64,000 bases of DNA from Sorex araneus (GCF_027595985.1 NC_073307.1:121685678-121749677), one strand, 5' to 3'. Positions 10,396-22,923 are shown, counted from the first letter of the stretch. Notes: generated by a model not told the origin, from the letters alone. A program made the numbers and translations.

Positions 10396-11345
10396 CCTTC
10401 CTTCCTATGTAATGTATATATTTGCATATTAGAATACCTGCATATTAATAGTTATTTGAATTTCACTGTCTTGTAAGTTCAAGTTTTCAGAATGCAGTCA
10501 ACTATTGTTTAACTATTGTTTATCTTCAGGTATGTTTGGATGCCTCTACAGTATATGATGGAATATACTATGGAATGTTTTGTCAATGTTTTCATTAAAA
10601 AATGTAATGCATTTGGATATAATGTTTAGACCTTTATCCACATATCCTTAAAATATGTTTTTAAACTGGAAATACAAGGTATTTGGGACATGAGGTAGAG
10701 AAGAAAAATGTTGAGTAACCAGAAATATTAAATTCCTATTGAGAATGTGGAATAAAACAGCCACTTCATAAAAGGGGCTAGGAATTACAAAGTTAATCCT
10801 CTAACTTTCTTCCTTACTATTACCAGGTAATATCATTTGAAATCATTTATCCCTGATATATCAAACTATATGTTTTGGAAAAAATAATTGAATAAGGATG
10901 TCTACATATTGTTTACTTATAATAGACAAAATATTTACAATTTTAGCATTATAAGTAGCAACACAAAAATAAATTGTGACTCATGCATAGAAGAATAAGA
11001 CTGAGCTTTTAAAAGGTATAAACCACCAATAAATGAAATGCAATGATGTGGTTAATCCACTGAAGTATTTAACTGAGTAAAATAAAGTATAAGCAATAAT
11101 GTAAAATATGATCACAAGTGCATGAAGTCAGAGGTCAAGCAAAAATAGACATTGATGATAAAGAAAAATAATAACTGTGGGACAGGATGGCTAGAATATA
11201 CATGAAGGATCTTTCATAGGTGATCATAGCATTTTATGTCTTGACTGAGGTTTGAGTATCTGACTTTAGTCACTGTCAAAACATATCCAGCTGTGCAGGT
11301 TTTAATCTGCACTGAATACAATTTTTAATTATACTTCCAAAGATT
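10396..11345. other. No recognised feature
   Basis: AT-rich sequence of about 950 bases; no supported gene, no clear repeat family. Confidence 0.5.
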
Positions 11346-11347
11346 AT

Positions 11348-11485
11348 ATCACTGTCATCCCATTGCTCATCGATTTGTTCGAATGGGCACCAGTAATGTC
11401 TCTCATTGAGAGACTTATTGTTACTGTTTTTGGCATATCCAATAGGAACGGGTAGCTTCCCAGGCTTTGCCTCTCAGGCCAAAGA
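11348..11485 (-). mobile_element. RTE-tailed SINE fragment, antisense
   Basis: Plus strand TCACTGTCATCCCATTGCTCATCGATTTG followed by GGGCACCAGTAATGTCTC and TTACTGTTTTTGGCATATCC, i.e. tail plus part of the body; the tRNA head is missing. Confidence 0.8.
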
Positions 11486-11534
11486 TTATGAAATAGTATT
11501 AAAAATGAAGCTGAGGATTATCTTTTTGATCAAA

Positions 11535-11697
11535 GTGGATTGTTTTCTTTTGGTGTTTGGACTATACTTGGGCTTACTCCTGGCTCTGGGATCACTCCAG
11601 GCAGGGTTTGGGGGACCAAATGGGATGTCAAGACCAAACCTGGATTGGGTGCATGCAAGGCAAGCACTCACCTACTTAACTATCTCTTCAGTCCCGT
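11535..11697 (-). mobile_element. SINE, poly(A) class, antisense
   Basis: Plus strand TACTCCTGGCTCTGGGATCAC, GGGGGACCAAATGGGATG, GCAAGGCAAGCACTCACC is a reverse-complement SINE. Near-identical flanks TCAAAGTGGATT and TCAAAGTGAATT look like its target-site duplication. Confidence 0.8.
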
Positions 11698-11958
11698 CAA
11701 AGTGAATTTTTCAAACACCCTAGACATGAGTTTGCTAAAATCACTTGACATGGTGGTGAATGGCATGGATCATGTTGTCAGGTTGTCCTTGAGTCTGTCT
11801 TCAGGGTGTCAGACAGGCATAGCTGTTAAACCGCTGTTGAAGGGAATAGTTTATTTTAAAACCAGGGGCCCAGGTATGAAAAACATAGGAAATCTCCCAA
11901 ACTGGAGGAAAAATTGACTGTGAAAGCCATGTAAGCATGACAAATCAACACCTCTGAA

Positions 11959-12964
11959 TTAGGGCAAACGCTGGCTTTCCAACATCTCCAGGGTCTCCTG
12001 AGGAGGGCTGCCTTGGTCTACATCCATGTCAGGAACATCCTGCAAAGCCCTCCTTAGAACCAGACTGAGGTTCTGCCTTTGACGCTGCTTCCGCTGACGA
12101 AAGGAGCCAACAAAGAAGTAAATGATGGGGTTGGCACAGCAGCTGATACAAGCTAGTACACGAGCAGGTTGATTAAATTTGTAGGTAAGCATCCTAATCT
12201 TCTCTTCAATCCAGAATAGGAGGAACCAGTTGATGCCCCAGGGCAGGCCACAGAAGAGAAAGACCAGCACTGTGAGTCCGATGGTGGCATACAGTCTAGT
12301 AAGTCGCATTCTTTTGAAGAAATATAACAATCTGACCAACAGTATCAGACTTGAAATAGATAGAAATAAAAATGAGAAAATCAGCCATGCAGCAATGACA
12401 AAATCAAATTTCTTACACCACAAAAAATAATTACAGTATTTTTGATTCAGGATGCTCAACAAAAAGGACCAGGCCCAGAGCAGGGCACATATGAGAGCTG
12501 AAATATGATTTTGTCGGTGGCAGCGAAACCAAATGGGAAACAGAACTGAAAGGCACCGCTCAGTGCTGATGGCACTGAGAAGACTCAAGCCTGTAATGTA
12601 CGTAGGGGTCAACATGGTGTATAAAATTACAGAGAGGTCGAAACTAATGCAATTAGTGATGTAAATGACCCAATTCAGGCATAAAATTAACTGGGAAAGG
12701 AGATAAAGAAAATCAGCGCCAGCTAAATTGAGGATGTAGGTGGAGAAAGCATTCCTCTCTATCTGGAAGCCCAGGATCCAGAGGACAATAGCATTTCCTG
12801 CTAGCCCAACTAGGGCAATGATGATTATCAGTGAGGTTATGATCAAGGTCTCTGAGTCCCATCTTGAGTCGCAGATCTGATCACTGCCATTCAGTGTTGT
12901 AGATTCAACGCCCTTAGCTGAGATAGTTGGATAGTTGTTCATAAGCCCTCCGCTTATGGTGCTC
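11959..12964 (-). CDS. MRGPRX-like G-protein-coupled receptor, gene 1 (coding exon)
   Basis: Seven-transmembrane receptor of the Mas-related (MRGPRX) family. In other mammals these act on small-diameter sensory neurons and mast cells and respond to cationic peptides and drugs (family knowledge). Counting from the ATG at 12942 the protein has 327 residues: an N-glycosylation sequon NGS at 18-20; TM1 with LVGLAGN; TM2 with LAGADF; an ERC motif at 128-130 in place of DRY; conserved IWFRCHR in loop 2; TM7 NPIIY at 271-275; then a basic tail. A splice acceptor (TTTCCAG) lies at 12965, so the exon starts at 12964. Reading from there is open, and splicing to the exon at 15820-15830 adds 11 in-frame residues (338 in total). 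Residue 166 is Asn where MRGPRX1/X2 have a ligand-contacting Glu; Asp180 is kept. The frame is intact. Subfamily member cannot be assigned without a tree. Confidence 0.93.
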
Positions 12965-13585
12965 CTGGAAATACAAACAATACTGAAGAATTTGCGGTGT
13001 GATCAGTGGTTTCATGGCAGCATTCTAACTGACAATGACTATTCCATGTTACAGAGGAGGATTAGATACTTGCAGAGATAAAATACTCACTGACAGTTCA
13101 TAGCTTTGGAGAATCCCTGCATTTTGTCTCTGTTCTGAGTATAAAGTGGGATTTCTCTCCTGAAGTCCACCCCATGACATACATTACTATTCTATGACCT
13201 TATTTACTCCCCTAGTTGCTAGGTCCAGCCTTGTTGTCCAGGAAGAGAGAAGACAGGGCAGGCTGTGAGGAACACCATCAGGATGGTCCATACAGCATGT
13301 CTTCTGTCTGAGAACTAGTTTTTCTCTTTGAAGGATGTTGGAAGTCCCAGGTATTATTTACGACATTAGGGATTGAATGTGGTCTGCCCAGCAAGGAAAT
13401 GAGATGTATAATTAAGGTTACAAGTAGAGTTTGAACTTTGGTTAAGACACTGTTACATATAGATAGGCTTGTTGGGCTAGGAATAGCCCAGTTTGTAAGT
13501 TCTCTGAAGATTGCTGTTCTTTTCTACACTTAATTAATATGTTTCTTGGTCTAACATTTATGAGAGACATTATGAGTCAATATAC

Positions 13586-13790
13586 AGTTTTATCTTCAAC
13601 AAATAGATGAAGAATGAGTAAATTAGGACTTTAAAAATAAAGGAAATGAGTTAAATGTAATTAAGGTCTACATGAAAGGAAATGTCATTGGAAAAATCAC
13701 TTATAAATACACCTTTAAAAATAATTTCTCATCTTACTGTTAAAAGCTCTTTTAACTTAATAAGATTCTTAATGTCATGTAATAATCATG
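13586..13790. repeat. Intronic segment duplicated at 16172-16375
   Basis: About 205 bp starting AGTTTTATCTTCAACAAA and containing GGAAAAATCACTTATAAATA recurs in direct orientation 2.6 kb away. A weaker counterpart lies near 50946-51100, at an equivalent distance from the relic acceptor at 50251 once a SINE fragment is discounted. This marks it as original intron sequence. Confidence 0.8.
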
Positions 13791-13887
13791 ATAACCATAT
13801 TGGCTGGCCATAAATGCAATTGTGCTACTGTGTATATGCCTATTTTCCTTCATTAATAATTAAAAATTTTATAAACTTGAATCTGCC

Positions 13888-13955
13888 TCATCACTGTCAC
13901 TGTCATCCCATTGCTCATCGATTTGTTCGAGCAGGCACCAGTAACATCTCTCATG
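13888..13955 (-). mobile_element. RTE-tail fragment, antisense
   Basis: Plus strand TCACTGTCACTGTCATCCC then GCAGGCACCAGTAACATCTC: only the terminal tail of the RTE-mobilised elements. Confidence 0.8.
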
Positions 13956-15109
13956 GTGGTTTATGTTCAATAATTAAAAACCCTTATCTAGCTATTGTCT
14001 CCAAGAGGTCAGTTATTATATTATTCTCAAAAACAAAAAAGGTAACTCATAAAGAAAATTAATGATTTTCTTAAATTTTGCAATAAAGCATAAGTCCAAT
14101 ATCAGCCCTGATCCCTCATAGATTGCTCTATACCCACTGTTTTGTCACATCATTCTTTATGTGAGCAGAGATGAAGAAAAATCTCCACTGCATCAGATTA
14201 TGAGGATAACTGGGGGTTATAAGGATCACAAGTTCTCACCATAGCCCATCTCCTTCACTTAAGAATTAGTGTTCATAGAATTTTAAAACAGAAAAAGATT
14301 CTATTTATCTAGAGGTCTTTGACTTGAGACACCCTGACCAAAGGAGATAAGCTGAAAAAACATTCTCTTCTTACTCTCGTTTCCTCCTCTTCCCAAGAAC
14401 TGAAGCCCATGTATCCTGAAGGTCATGTTGGGAATGGAGTATGAAATCACCTTTTTTTTAATAGGGGGCAACATATTGCCAGGGACATGCTCCTTCATAC
14501 CTTCTCCATGAGTCCAGTTCTAGGAACGGCAGTCACAATAACAGTGGGACTCTGTCTACCACAACAAATGCATAGACTTAAAATACTTATAAATGCATGT
14601 CCAACCAATGTTTAAGATAAAAGAACAACTAATTATATTATTCTATTGCTGATGCATTTAAAATGATTGTGACTAACCATTTTCCCCACACTGACAAAGA
14701 TGGATATATGCAACCAAACTAAAGCAAGGAAAAAGAAACCAATTCAATCACATGGGGAAAGTCCCAAGACAAACCTACTCCAAACAGGCTAAAGAAGATA
14801 TGAATGTTCTCCATTTGCCATCAAGCCCCATTTTTACTTCCTCTGCACCAAAGGAGTAAATTTGTCTGTATCTCACAACCAGTCCCTCTTAATTCACTGC
14901 CCCTGAGGTGTTCAGAGAGAATACATAGAATGGAGAATGAGGACAGAAGGATAGATATTTAGAATTTTAACTACCTGGGTTTCTCCTTACCAGATTATGG
15001 TTTGGAAGTGGTTATATAAATAAATCTATTTATGGTTCCCTTAATATATCTCCCTGGTGCTTTTCCTACACCCACAGTTACACTAATTACTTCAGTTGCT
15101 ATCTCCTTT

Positions 15110-15300
15110 ATTCTTCTTTTTTTATAAAAAATATTTTTAGGCATCATGGCTTACAAAACTGCTACTGGTGTGGTTTTATACATAAACATTCCAGCACCAC
15201 ATCCTCCACCAAGGTGTTCACTTCCCTCCATCACTGTCCCAGGATCTACCAAAAATTTCTTCTCTCTGTGATACCCTTCCTTCATATATTCTCCCAAGTT
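15110..15300 (-). mobile_element. Old L1 3' UTR fragment, antisense
   Basis: GGCATCATGGCTTACAAAACTG, ACATTCCAGCACCACATCC and CTGTCCCAGGATC are the antisense 3' UTR blocks of an old L1 subfamily, also seen near 1910 and 3250. Confidence 0.65.
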
Positions 15301-15529
15301 TATGATATGTAGTTCTCTGTTATTACTTCTACTGATGAGTTAGCCATTCATATAAATTTCCCTGAACTGTTGATATGCCTCTTAATTAAACTATTCTCTG
15401 CCTTTATATTTGAGACCATCTGAATTTTTTGTAGTAAACTAAGGTATGTAGGCAAGAAAATAACTTTCCAAAAGTAAGTAAAGCAATACACTTAATTACT
15501 CACAGAACTTTATATATAAAGGATACTGG

Positions 15530-16790
15530 CATATAGTCTACCTTTATCTATCAGTCAGAGAAGCAATCTATTCATTATAATGACAGAAATTTCATGTGGG
15601 AATGAAGGGAAGAATGTGAAGAGGAAACTTTAAAAGTAAAACATGTTCCTTTACTATCTCTTACATTCTGTGCTGAATTTTCCAGTCTCTAGCCATCAGA
15701 AAGGGAACTTACATCTTTTGTCCTGATGTATCCATGTGGATTCCAGGTCAAGGTATATGTATGTGCCTAAGAACCAAATATACACCAGTAACATCAGGCA
15801 TAAACAGTATGTAACATACCTTTCCTCCATTCTTCTTTAAAGGTAACAAGCAGACTTCTGCTGAAGGGAAGGACCTCCTGGGATAGACAGTCCCTCAGAG
15901 AGGAGACGACCGGAGAAGAAGAATGCAGTGCTGGAGGGAGACTTATCAAGCTTCTGGGCAGCTCCTGTGATTTCCTGTACAGGGACATGATGGCAAATGA
16001 GAGCATAGAATCATTTGACTCATGACAGCTGTGGAGTTGTTTCTCAACATTTTATCTGATTTTGGTCCAATCTCTCAATCTGGACATCCCCACTCACATG
16101 TGGTCCTCTGTCCTGCAAATGATTATTGTATTTTTTCATTTCTACAGGTGTCCCTGGGAAGTCATCTAAAAGTTTTATCTTCAACAAACAGATGAAGAAT
16201 GAGTGAATAGGGACTTTAAAGATAAAAGAAATGAATTAAATGCAATTAAAACCTACATGAAAATAAATGTTATTGGAAAAATCACTTATAAATATATTTT
16301 AAAAAATAATCTCTCATCTTCCTGTGAAAAACTCTTTTCACTTGATAGGATTTTTTTTAATGTTGTATAATTATGGGCAATGAAAGTTAGCACTTATTAC
16401 AAAGATTAACACACATCCTCCTCATCAAGCATTTAACCCCCTCCATGCTATGTCCTATAATTTTTCTTTAACAGAATAGTAATTAATGGAGGTTCATATT
16501 TTCTCTACTATTGACCATAGAAGTAGATCAAATCTGTGATCAAAGTATTTCTGACCTTATTTTCAAATCATTTCAAGTTTTCTTATAAGCTCTATTTTAT
16601 CATGACATATTTGAATAATATGTTTTTTATTTGTCACTAATAACTAGTGGATTAATTCCTCCTAAGATAATGAGACTTTAAGATATAGTAGAAAATTAAG
16701 AATAGTCATATTTAAAATTTAAATTAACTTCAATTTGCAGCCTAATATTTTTAAATAAAAAGTTTATAAAACGCAATAGAAAATGGAAAA
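15530..16790 (-). repeat. MRGPRX-cluster duplicon, copy 2 (upstream of gene 1)
   Basis: Counterpart of 3955-5008, carrying the first exon of gene 1. It differs by an internal segment at 16172-16375 that matches the gene 1 intron at 13586-13790, so this copy is a mosaic. It extends almost to the L1 insertion at 16928. Confidence 0.8.
15820..16000 (-). other. First exon of MRGPRX-like gene 1, with in-frame ATG
   Basis: The minus strand ends ATGGAGGAAAG at 15830-15820, followed by donor GTATGTTAC. Joined to the acceptor at 12964, the frame reads M-E-E-R-S-T-I-S-G-G-L and then enters the Met at 12942 without a stop. The same layout occurs in three paralogous copies, which supports a functional exon end. 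The transcription start and 5' exon edge are not visible; 16000 marks the end of strong conservation between copies. Whether translation starts here or at the coding-exon Met is open for this gene. Confidence 0.65.
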
Positions 16791-16913
16791 TATGAACACA
16801 AATATAGAAAGTGTACCTATGGAAAAACAGGGCAGAAATATTGTAGGAGCATATAAAAATACCTTCCACAGTCATTGTGCTATGAGCATTATTAAATCTT
16901 AAGATATATTTAT

Positions 16914-16927
16914 AAAAATTTCTAAGT
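16914..16927. repeat. Target-site duplication of the L1 (left)
   Basis: AAAAATTTCTAAGTC on the left; AAAAATTCCTAAGTC at 22399-22413 on the right; one mismatch in 15. Confidence 0.85.
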
Positions 16928-17108
16928 CCTCTCGAACCCCAGCTGGTTTCCACGCTGCCGGTCGTGCATGGGTAGTCCAGCAGCTGCCCAGCCCCTCCTC
17001 CCATCACCGTGACTTCCTGCCTGGCTCCCTAATACCGCCCCTGCCTCCAGCAAGAGGGAATAGGAATAGACAACTACAAGGTTCCAACTCTATATTTCCA
17101 CAACAATA

Positions 17109-18033
17109 TGAAGAAACAGCGAAAATCCCCTCCATGAAGAGAGGGAGCAGAAAAGATTCCAGAAAACTCAACAGGGGCTACTCACATCTACAACCTCTTA
17201 GATAAAGAATTCAGAGAGGAAATCTTGAGGAGAGTCTACGTACTCTAAGCAAATATATAACAGACATCCAATAAATTAAGGGAGGATATGAATGAAACAT
17301 TGGAATGGTCCGCCAAAAAAATGCAGGAAGAAATGAGAGCAGAAATTTCAAAACTACGAACAGAAGTCACGCAAATAAAGGAATCGGTAGATGAATTAAA
17401 AATCTCAGTAGATGCCCTCAACAGTAGAATAGCTACAGCTGAAGACAGAATCAGTGAGCTTAAAGATGAGCTGCAGAAAGTTTACAGACAATAACAAATA
17501 ATGGCAAAAGACCTCAAAATGGCTATAGAGCGAATCAGAGTCCTTGGGGATGACTTCAAGAGGAACAACAAAAATCATTGGAGTACCAGAAGCACAGAGA
17601 AGTAACCCCAATGAAAAAAAAAAACACACTGAGAGACATCATTGCCAAGAAATTCCCAGAGCTGGAAAAGGCAGGCATCCAGATCCAAGGAGTCCAAAGA
17701 GTACCAGCAAAAAGAGACCTGAATAAAAAGACTCCAAGGCATATCATAGTCAGAATGGCGGATGTTGTGGATAGAGACACAGCTCTGCAAGCAGCAAGGT
17801 CAAAAAAGGAAATCACATACAAAGGAGCACCCCTCAGATTTACAACAAACCTGTCAAAGGAAACTCTCCGAGCCCGAAGACAATGGTGGGACATGGTGAA
17901 AGAACTCGCCGAAATGAACATCTCACCAAAAATACTTTATCCGGCTAAACTCTCACTCAAACTCAAAGGAACCATACACATTTCTCGGATAAACAACAGC
18001 TCAGGAACTTCACGGACTCAAAACCAAATTTAA
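17109..18033 (+). pseudogene. L1 ORF1 (RNA-binding chaperone), disrupted
   Basis: ORF1 product normally forms trimers and coats L1 RNA. Here the first ATG (17109) meets a stop within ten codons. The coiled-coil part is readable at 17288-17491 (heptads around EMRAEISKLRTEV and AEDRISELKDELQ). After a frameshift near 17575, the RNA-recognition and C-terminal domains are readable to 18033 (FPELEKAGIQIQGVQR, then RARRQWWDMVKEL). At least two frame changes and one internal stop. Confidence 0.9.
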
Positions 18034-18095
18034 AAGAAGGTCTAAAGGGGCTATTGTAAGACAAGGAAGAATCCCATAACAAACCCCACAGAAAG

Positions 18096-21000
18096 ATGAC
18101 ACAAAGCCCCATGACAATAATCTCTCTCAATGTCAGTGGCCTAAATGCACCTATCAAAACACACAGAGTGGCAAAATGGATCCGGAGACTAAAACCAACA
18201 TTCTGCTGCCTGCAAAAATTACACCTGAGTAGTCAGAGCAAAAAAGACTCAAATTCAAAGGATGCAAAACAATCCTGCAGACAAACAACTCCCTCAAAAA
18301 AGCTGGAGTGACCATACTAGTACCCACAAACATAGATTTTCGGTTGAAAAAGATTAGAAGGTACAATGAAGGTCATTTTCTATTTATCAAGGGATATGTA
18401 CAACAGGAGGAAATCACAATCTTAAATGTATATGCACCTAATGAATCACCAGTTAAATACTTAAAACAACTCCTAACAGACGTTAAAGAGGACATCACCA
18501 GCACCACAATAGTAGTCTGAGACTTCAACACCACCTTATCACCTCTGGATAGATTGACAAGAACAAAACTCAGCAAGGAAACACAGACTCTGGAAGAAGA
18601 AATTGAAGAGAGGGGCCTAATAGACCTATACAGGGATTTAGACCCCCAAAAGAAAGAATACACATTCTTTTCCAGTGCACATGGAACATTTTCCAAAATA
18701 GACCATGTACTGGGCCACAAAACATACCTCAGTAGAATCAGAAAAATAGAAATTGTATCAACCATATTTTCAGATCATGATGCGCTGAAGATAGAAACTA
18801 ACCACACAAAGAAACGAAGAACCAAATCAAACACCTGGAAATTAAACAAACCAATGTTGAACAATGAGTGGGTCAGGAAGGAAATCAAGGAAGAAATCAA
18901 AAGATACCTAGAAACAAATGAGAACAAAGTCACGAGCTACCAAAACATATGGGACGCAGCTAAAGCTGTGTTGAGGGCAAAATTTATAGCTCTGCAAGCA
19001 TTCCTCAGGGAGGAAGAAAGGGTCTACATAGATAGTTTGACTTCACAGCTCAAGATATTAGAAAAGGACCAGAAAAAGTAACCCAAACCAGATCGAAGGA
19101 AAGAAATAATAAAAATTAGAGCAGAAATTAATGACAAGGAAACTCAGAAAACAATCTGAAAGGTCAATGAAATCAAGAGCTGGTTCTTTGAGAAAATAAA
19201 CAAGATTGATAAACAGCTAACAAGACTCACAAAGAAAAAGAGAGAGAGAACCCTAATAAACTGAATAAGAAATGAAAAGGGGGACATCACAACAGAAACC
19301 AATGAGATTAAAATTACATCAGAGCTACTTTGAAGATCTGTATGCCACGAAACAAGAGAACTTAAAAGAAATGGTTGAATTCCTTGATTCCTACAATCTC
19401 CCAAGAAGACCTGGAATACTTGATTCCTACAATCTACCAAGAAGACCTGGAATACTTGAATAGACCCATTACTATCAAGGAAATTCAAACTGCAAACAAA
19501 AGTCTCCCCAAATCAAAAGCCCAGGTCCAGATGGATTCACTGGCGAATTCTTCTGAACATTTAAAGAGGACCTGTTGCCAGTTCTCCTCAACCTTTTACA
19601 GGAAATTGAAAAAAACAGGAACTGTCCAAAACAGTTTCTATGAGGCACATATCTCTCTAATACCAAAAGCAAACAAAGACACCACTAGCAAAGAAAATTA
19701 CAGACCAATATCCCTGATGAACACCGATGTGAAGATCCTCAACAAAATATAAGGAAATATAATCCAACAACTCATCAAAAAGATCATACACCATGATCAA
19801 GTGGGATTCATAATGGGGATGCAAGGATGACTTAACATTCAGAAATCAGTCACCATCATCCATAATATCAACAAAAATAAAGACAAAAACCATATGATCA
19901 TATCAATAGATACAGAGAAAGCATTTGACAAGATCCAACATCCGTTCGTGATGAAAACTCTCACCAAAATGAATTTTGGAAGAACTTTCCTCAAGATAGT
20001 CAAAGCCATCTACCACAAACCCATGGCAAACATTATCCTCAATGGGGAAAAACTAAGGGCATTTCCTCTAAGATCAGGGACAAGACAAAGATACGCATTC
20101 TCACCACTTCTATACACCATAGTACTGGAAGTACTTGCAATAGCTGTTAGGCAAGAAAAAGACATTAAGGACATCCATACAGGAAAGAAAGAAATCAAAC
20201 TCTCACTATTCCCAGATGACATGATAATATAACTAGAGAAGCCTAAAACTTCTACTAAGAAACTCTTAGAAACAATAAGCTTGTACAGTAAAGTTTCAGG
20301 CTATAAAATCAATATGCAAAAATCCATGACCTTCCTATATGCAAACAATGAGACAGAGAAAAGGTACTTGGAAAAAGCAATCCCAGTCACAATTGTGATC
20401 CAGAAAACCAAATACCTCGGAATCAGCTTAACTAAGGAAGCAAAGTACCTCTACAAAAAAAACTCTAAAAAGCTACTCCATGAAATAAAAGAGGACATGA
20501 GAAAATGGAAACATATCCCCTGTTCATGGATAGGGAGAATCAACATTGTCAAAATGGCAATACTCCCCAAAGCATTATACAGATTCAATGTGATCCCTAT
20601 AAAGATACTCATGAAATTCTTCAAAGAAATGAATCAAGCTATCCTACAATTCATATGGAACAACAAATGCCCATGGATAGCTAAAACAATTCTGGGAAAA
20701 ATATTATGGGAGGCATCACCTTCCCCAACCTTAAATTTTACTACAAAGCAGTAACAATTAAAACAGCATGGTACTGGAACAAAGGCAGAGCTGAAGACCA
20801 ATGGAACAGGGTGGAATATCCCTACACACAACCCCAAATGTATGATCATCTAATCTTTGATAAGGGAGCAAGAGACATGAAGTGGAGCAAGCAAAGCCTC
20901 ATTAACAAATGGTGCTGGCACAACTGGACAACCACATTAAAAAGAATGGGCTTAGATCTCAACCTGACACCATGCACAAAAGTCAGATCAAAATGGATTA

Positions 21001-21934
21001 AAGACCTCAACATCAGACCACAATCCATAAGGTACATTGAAGAAAAAGTTGGAAAAACCCTCCACGATATTGAAGATAAAGGTATATTCAAAGATGACAT
21101 GCAACTAATCAATCAAACAGAAACAGAGATAAACAAATGGGACTATATTAAACTAAGAAGCTTCTGCACTGCAAAAGATACAATGACCAGAATTCAAAGA
21201 CAATCTATGGAATGGGAAAGGATATTCACCCAAAACCCATCCAATAAGGCATTAACATCAAGGCTATAAGGCACTGGTTGAACTCTACAAGAATCAAACA
21301 TCCAACCCCATAAGAAAATGGGGTGAAGAAATGAACAGAAACTTTCCCAAAGAAGAGATATGAATGGCAAAAAGGCACATGAAAAAAATGTTCTGCATCA
21401 CTTATCATCAGGGAGATGCATATCAAAATAACTATGAGATAACACCTCACACCACGGAGAATGGCACACATCCAAAAGAACAAACGCAACTGCTGTTGGA
21501 GGGGCTGTGGGGAGAAAAGGACCCTTCTACACTGTTGGTTGGAATGCCGACTGATTCAGCCCTTTTGGAAAACAGTATGGATGCTCCTCAAAAAATTAGA
21601 AATTGAGCTCCCATTTGACCCAGCAATACTACTTCTGGGAATATACCCCGGAGAAGCAGAAAAGTATAGTTGAAATGACATCTGCACTTATATGTTCATC
21701 GCAGCACTGTTTACAATAGCCAGAAACTGGAAAAGTCCCGAGTGCCCAAGAACAGATGACTGGTTAAAGAAACTTTGGTACATCTACAGAATGGAATACT
21801 ATGCAACTGTTAGAAAAGTTGAAGTCTTGAATTTTGCATATAAGTGGATCAACATGGAATGTATCATGCTAAGTGAAATGAGTCAGAAAGAGAGAGATAG
21901 ACATAGAAATATTGTGCTCATCTGTGGAATATAA
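18096..21934 (+). pseudogene. L1 ORF2 (endonuclease / reverse transcriptase), disrupted
   Basis: Endonuclease starts with SLNVSGLNAPIK at 18123. Its catalytic Glu (QE-TH motif) is Lys in CLQKLH, and the GDFN motif is preceded by a stop codon at 18518-18520. The RT region has [10 protein letters not shown] at 19909-19938, and its catalytic FADD box reads FPDD followed three codons later by a stop (20230). The Cys-rich C-terminal region lies around 21480-21560, and ORF2 ends RHRNIVLICGI at 21934. A 36-bp in-frame tandem duplication occupies 19384-19455. Multiple stops and frameshifts. Confidence 0.92.
19384..19455 (+). repeat. 36-bp tandem duplication inside L1 ORF2
   Basis: Two adjacent units (19384-19419 and 19420-19455) differing at one base, each starting TTGATTCCTACAATCT. 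The length is a multiple of three and the duplicated peptide LIPTI-QEDLEY stays in frame. Confidence 0.95.
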
Positions 21935-22413
21935 AATAACAGAGTAGGAGACTAACACCCAAGAATAGTAGAAATAAGTACCAGGGGGTTGGCTCCATGG
22001 CTTGGAAGCTGACCTCACATGCTTGGGTAAAAGGAGGTTCAGATAGAAAAGGGAACATCAAGTAAACTGTGGTTGGAGGACCCGCTCGGGAGGGGAGATG
22101 CATGCTGAAAGTAGCCTATAGGTTGAACACAATGGCCACTCAGTATCCCTATCACAGACCACAACACCCAAAAGGAGAGAGAAAACAAAAGAGAATGCCC
22201 TGTCACAGAGGTGGGGAGGAGGGGGGATGACCTTGGGGGGTGGGAGGTATACTGGGTTCACTGATGGTGGAGAATGGACACTGGTTGAGGGACGGGTGCT
22301 CGAACATTGTATGAGGGAAACACAAGTATGAAAATGTGTAAATCTGTTACTGTACCCTCATGGTGATTCACTAATTAAAATTTTTTTTAAATTTTTTAAA
22401 AAATTCCTAAGTC

Positions 22414-22923
22414 TACAAAGCAAAGAACAGGGGAGATTCATGATGGAACAGAAATTCAAAAAAGTTGCATTTACTACTAAAGTTAATGTAGAATGGAATT
22501 AGAGAAAAAGAATAAATATTGAAACAAATAAATGCAATATTTAAGGGAATACTAATAGATAGTTTTGCAAATTAGTGACAAAAATCTAATCAAATATCTT
22601 GATTTTTCAAAAATTACCAAGCATTTATTTTAATACCAAAATATTAGAATATTCAGTTCATGTTTGAGACAAAAAATCATACTTTTGATAATGTAATGGT
22701 AGATGGAAGTTTTTCTGCATTTGTCAAAATAATCATAAGCTCTAAATTACATATAAATATAATGTATACTATATACTTCAGTTTGTAATAGTTCACTAAT
22801 AAAAATTAATTTCAGTGATTATTCCATTAATAGGTGGCAATAGGAAAAACTGTGAAACTAGAGCATGACTGTGTAATTCTGAAATTTTGTTCAATTTTTT
22901 TAGACAGTATATTATAATAAAAC
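22414..22923. other. No recognised feature
   Basis: AT-rich stretch between the L1 and the SINE at 22936; no gene or repeat supported. Confidence 0.5.

Larger units (their letters stand above)
12965..15819 (-). other. Intron of MRGPRX-like gene 1
   Basis: A 2,855-nt interval between acceptor AG (12966-12965) and donor GTATGTT (15819). It holds a segment at 13586-13790 that recurs at 16172-16375, a short RTE-tail fragment (13888-13955) and an old antisense L1 3' end (15110-15300). The rest shows no supported gene. Confidence 0.65.
16928..22397 (+). mobile_element. Nearly full-length L1 retrotransposon (5.47 kb), inactive
   Basis: Bounded by a 15-bp target-site duplication. Order: a short 5' UTR (16928-17108), broken ORF1 (17109-18033), intergenic gap, broken ORF2 (18096-21934), 3' UTR with G-rich tract, and GGTGATTCACTAATTAAAA with an A-rich end. 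Both ORFs carry stops and frameshifts, so it cannot move on its own. The 5' UTR is far shorter than in active L1s, so the 5' end is probably truncated. Confidence 0.95.

Noticed and set aside
11540-11917. 125-codon plus-strand frame below gene 1
   Set aside because: Runs through an antisense SINE into the 3' flank of the receptor; no family features.
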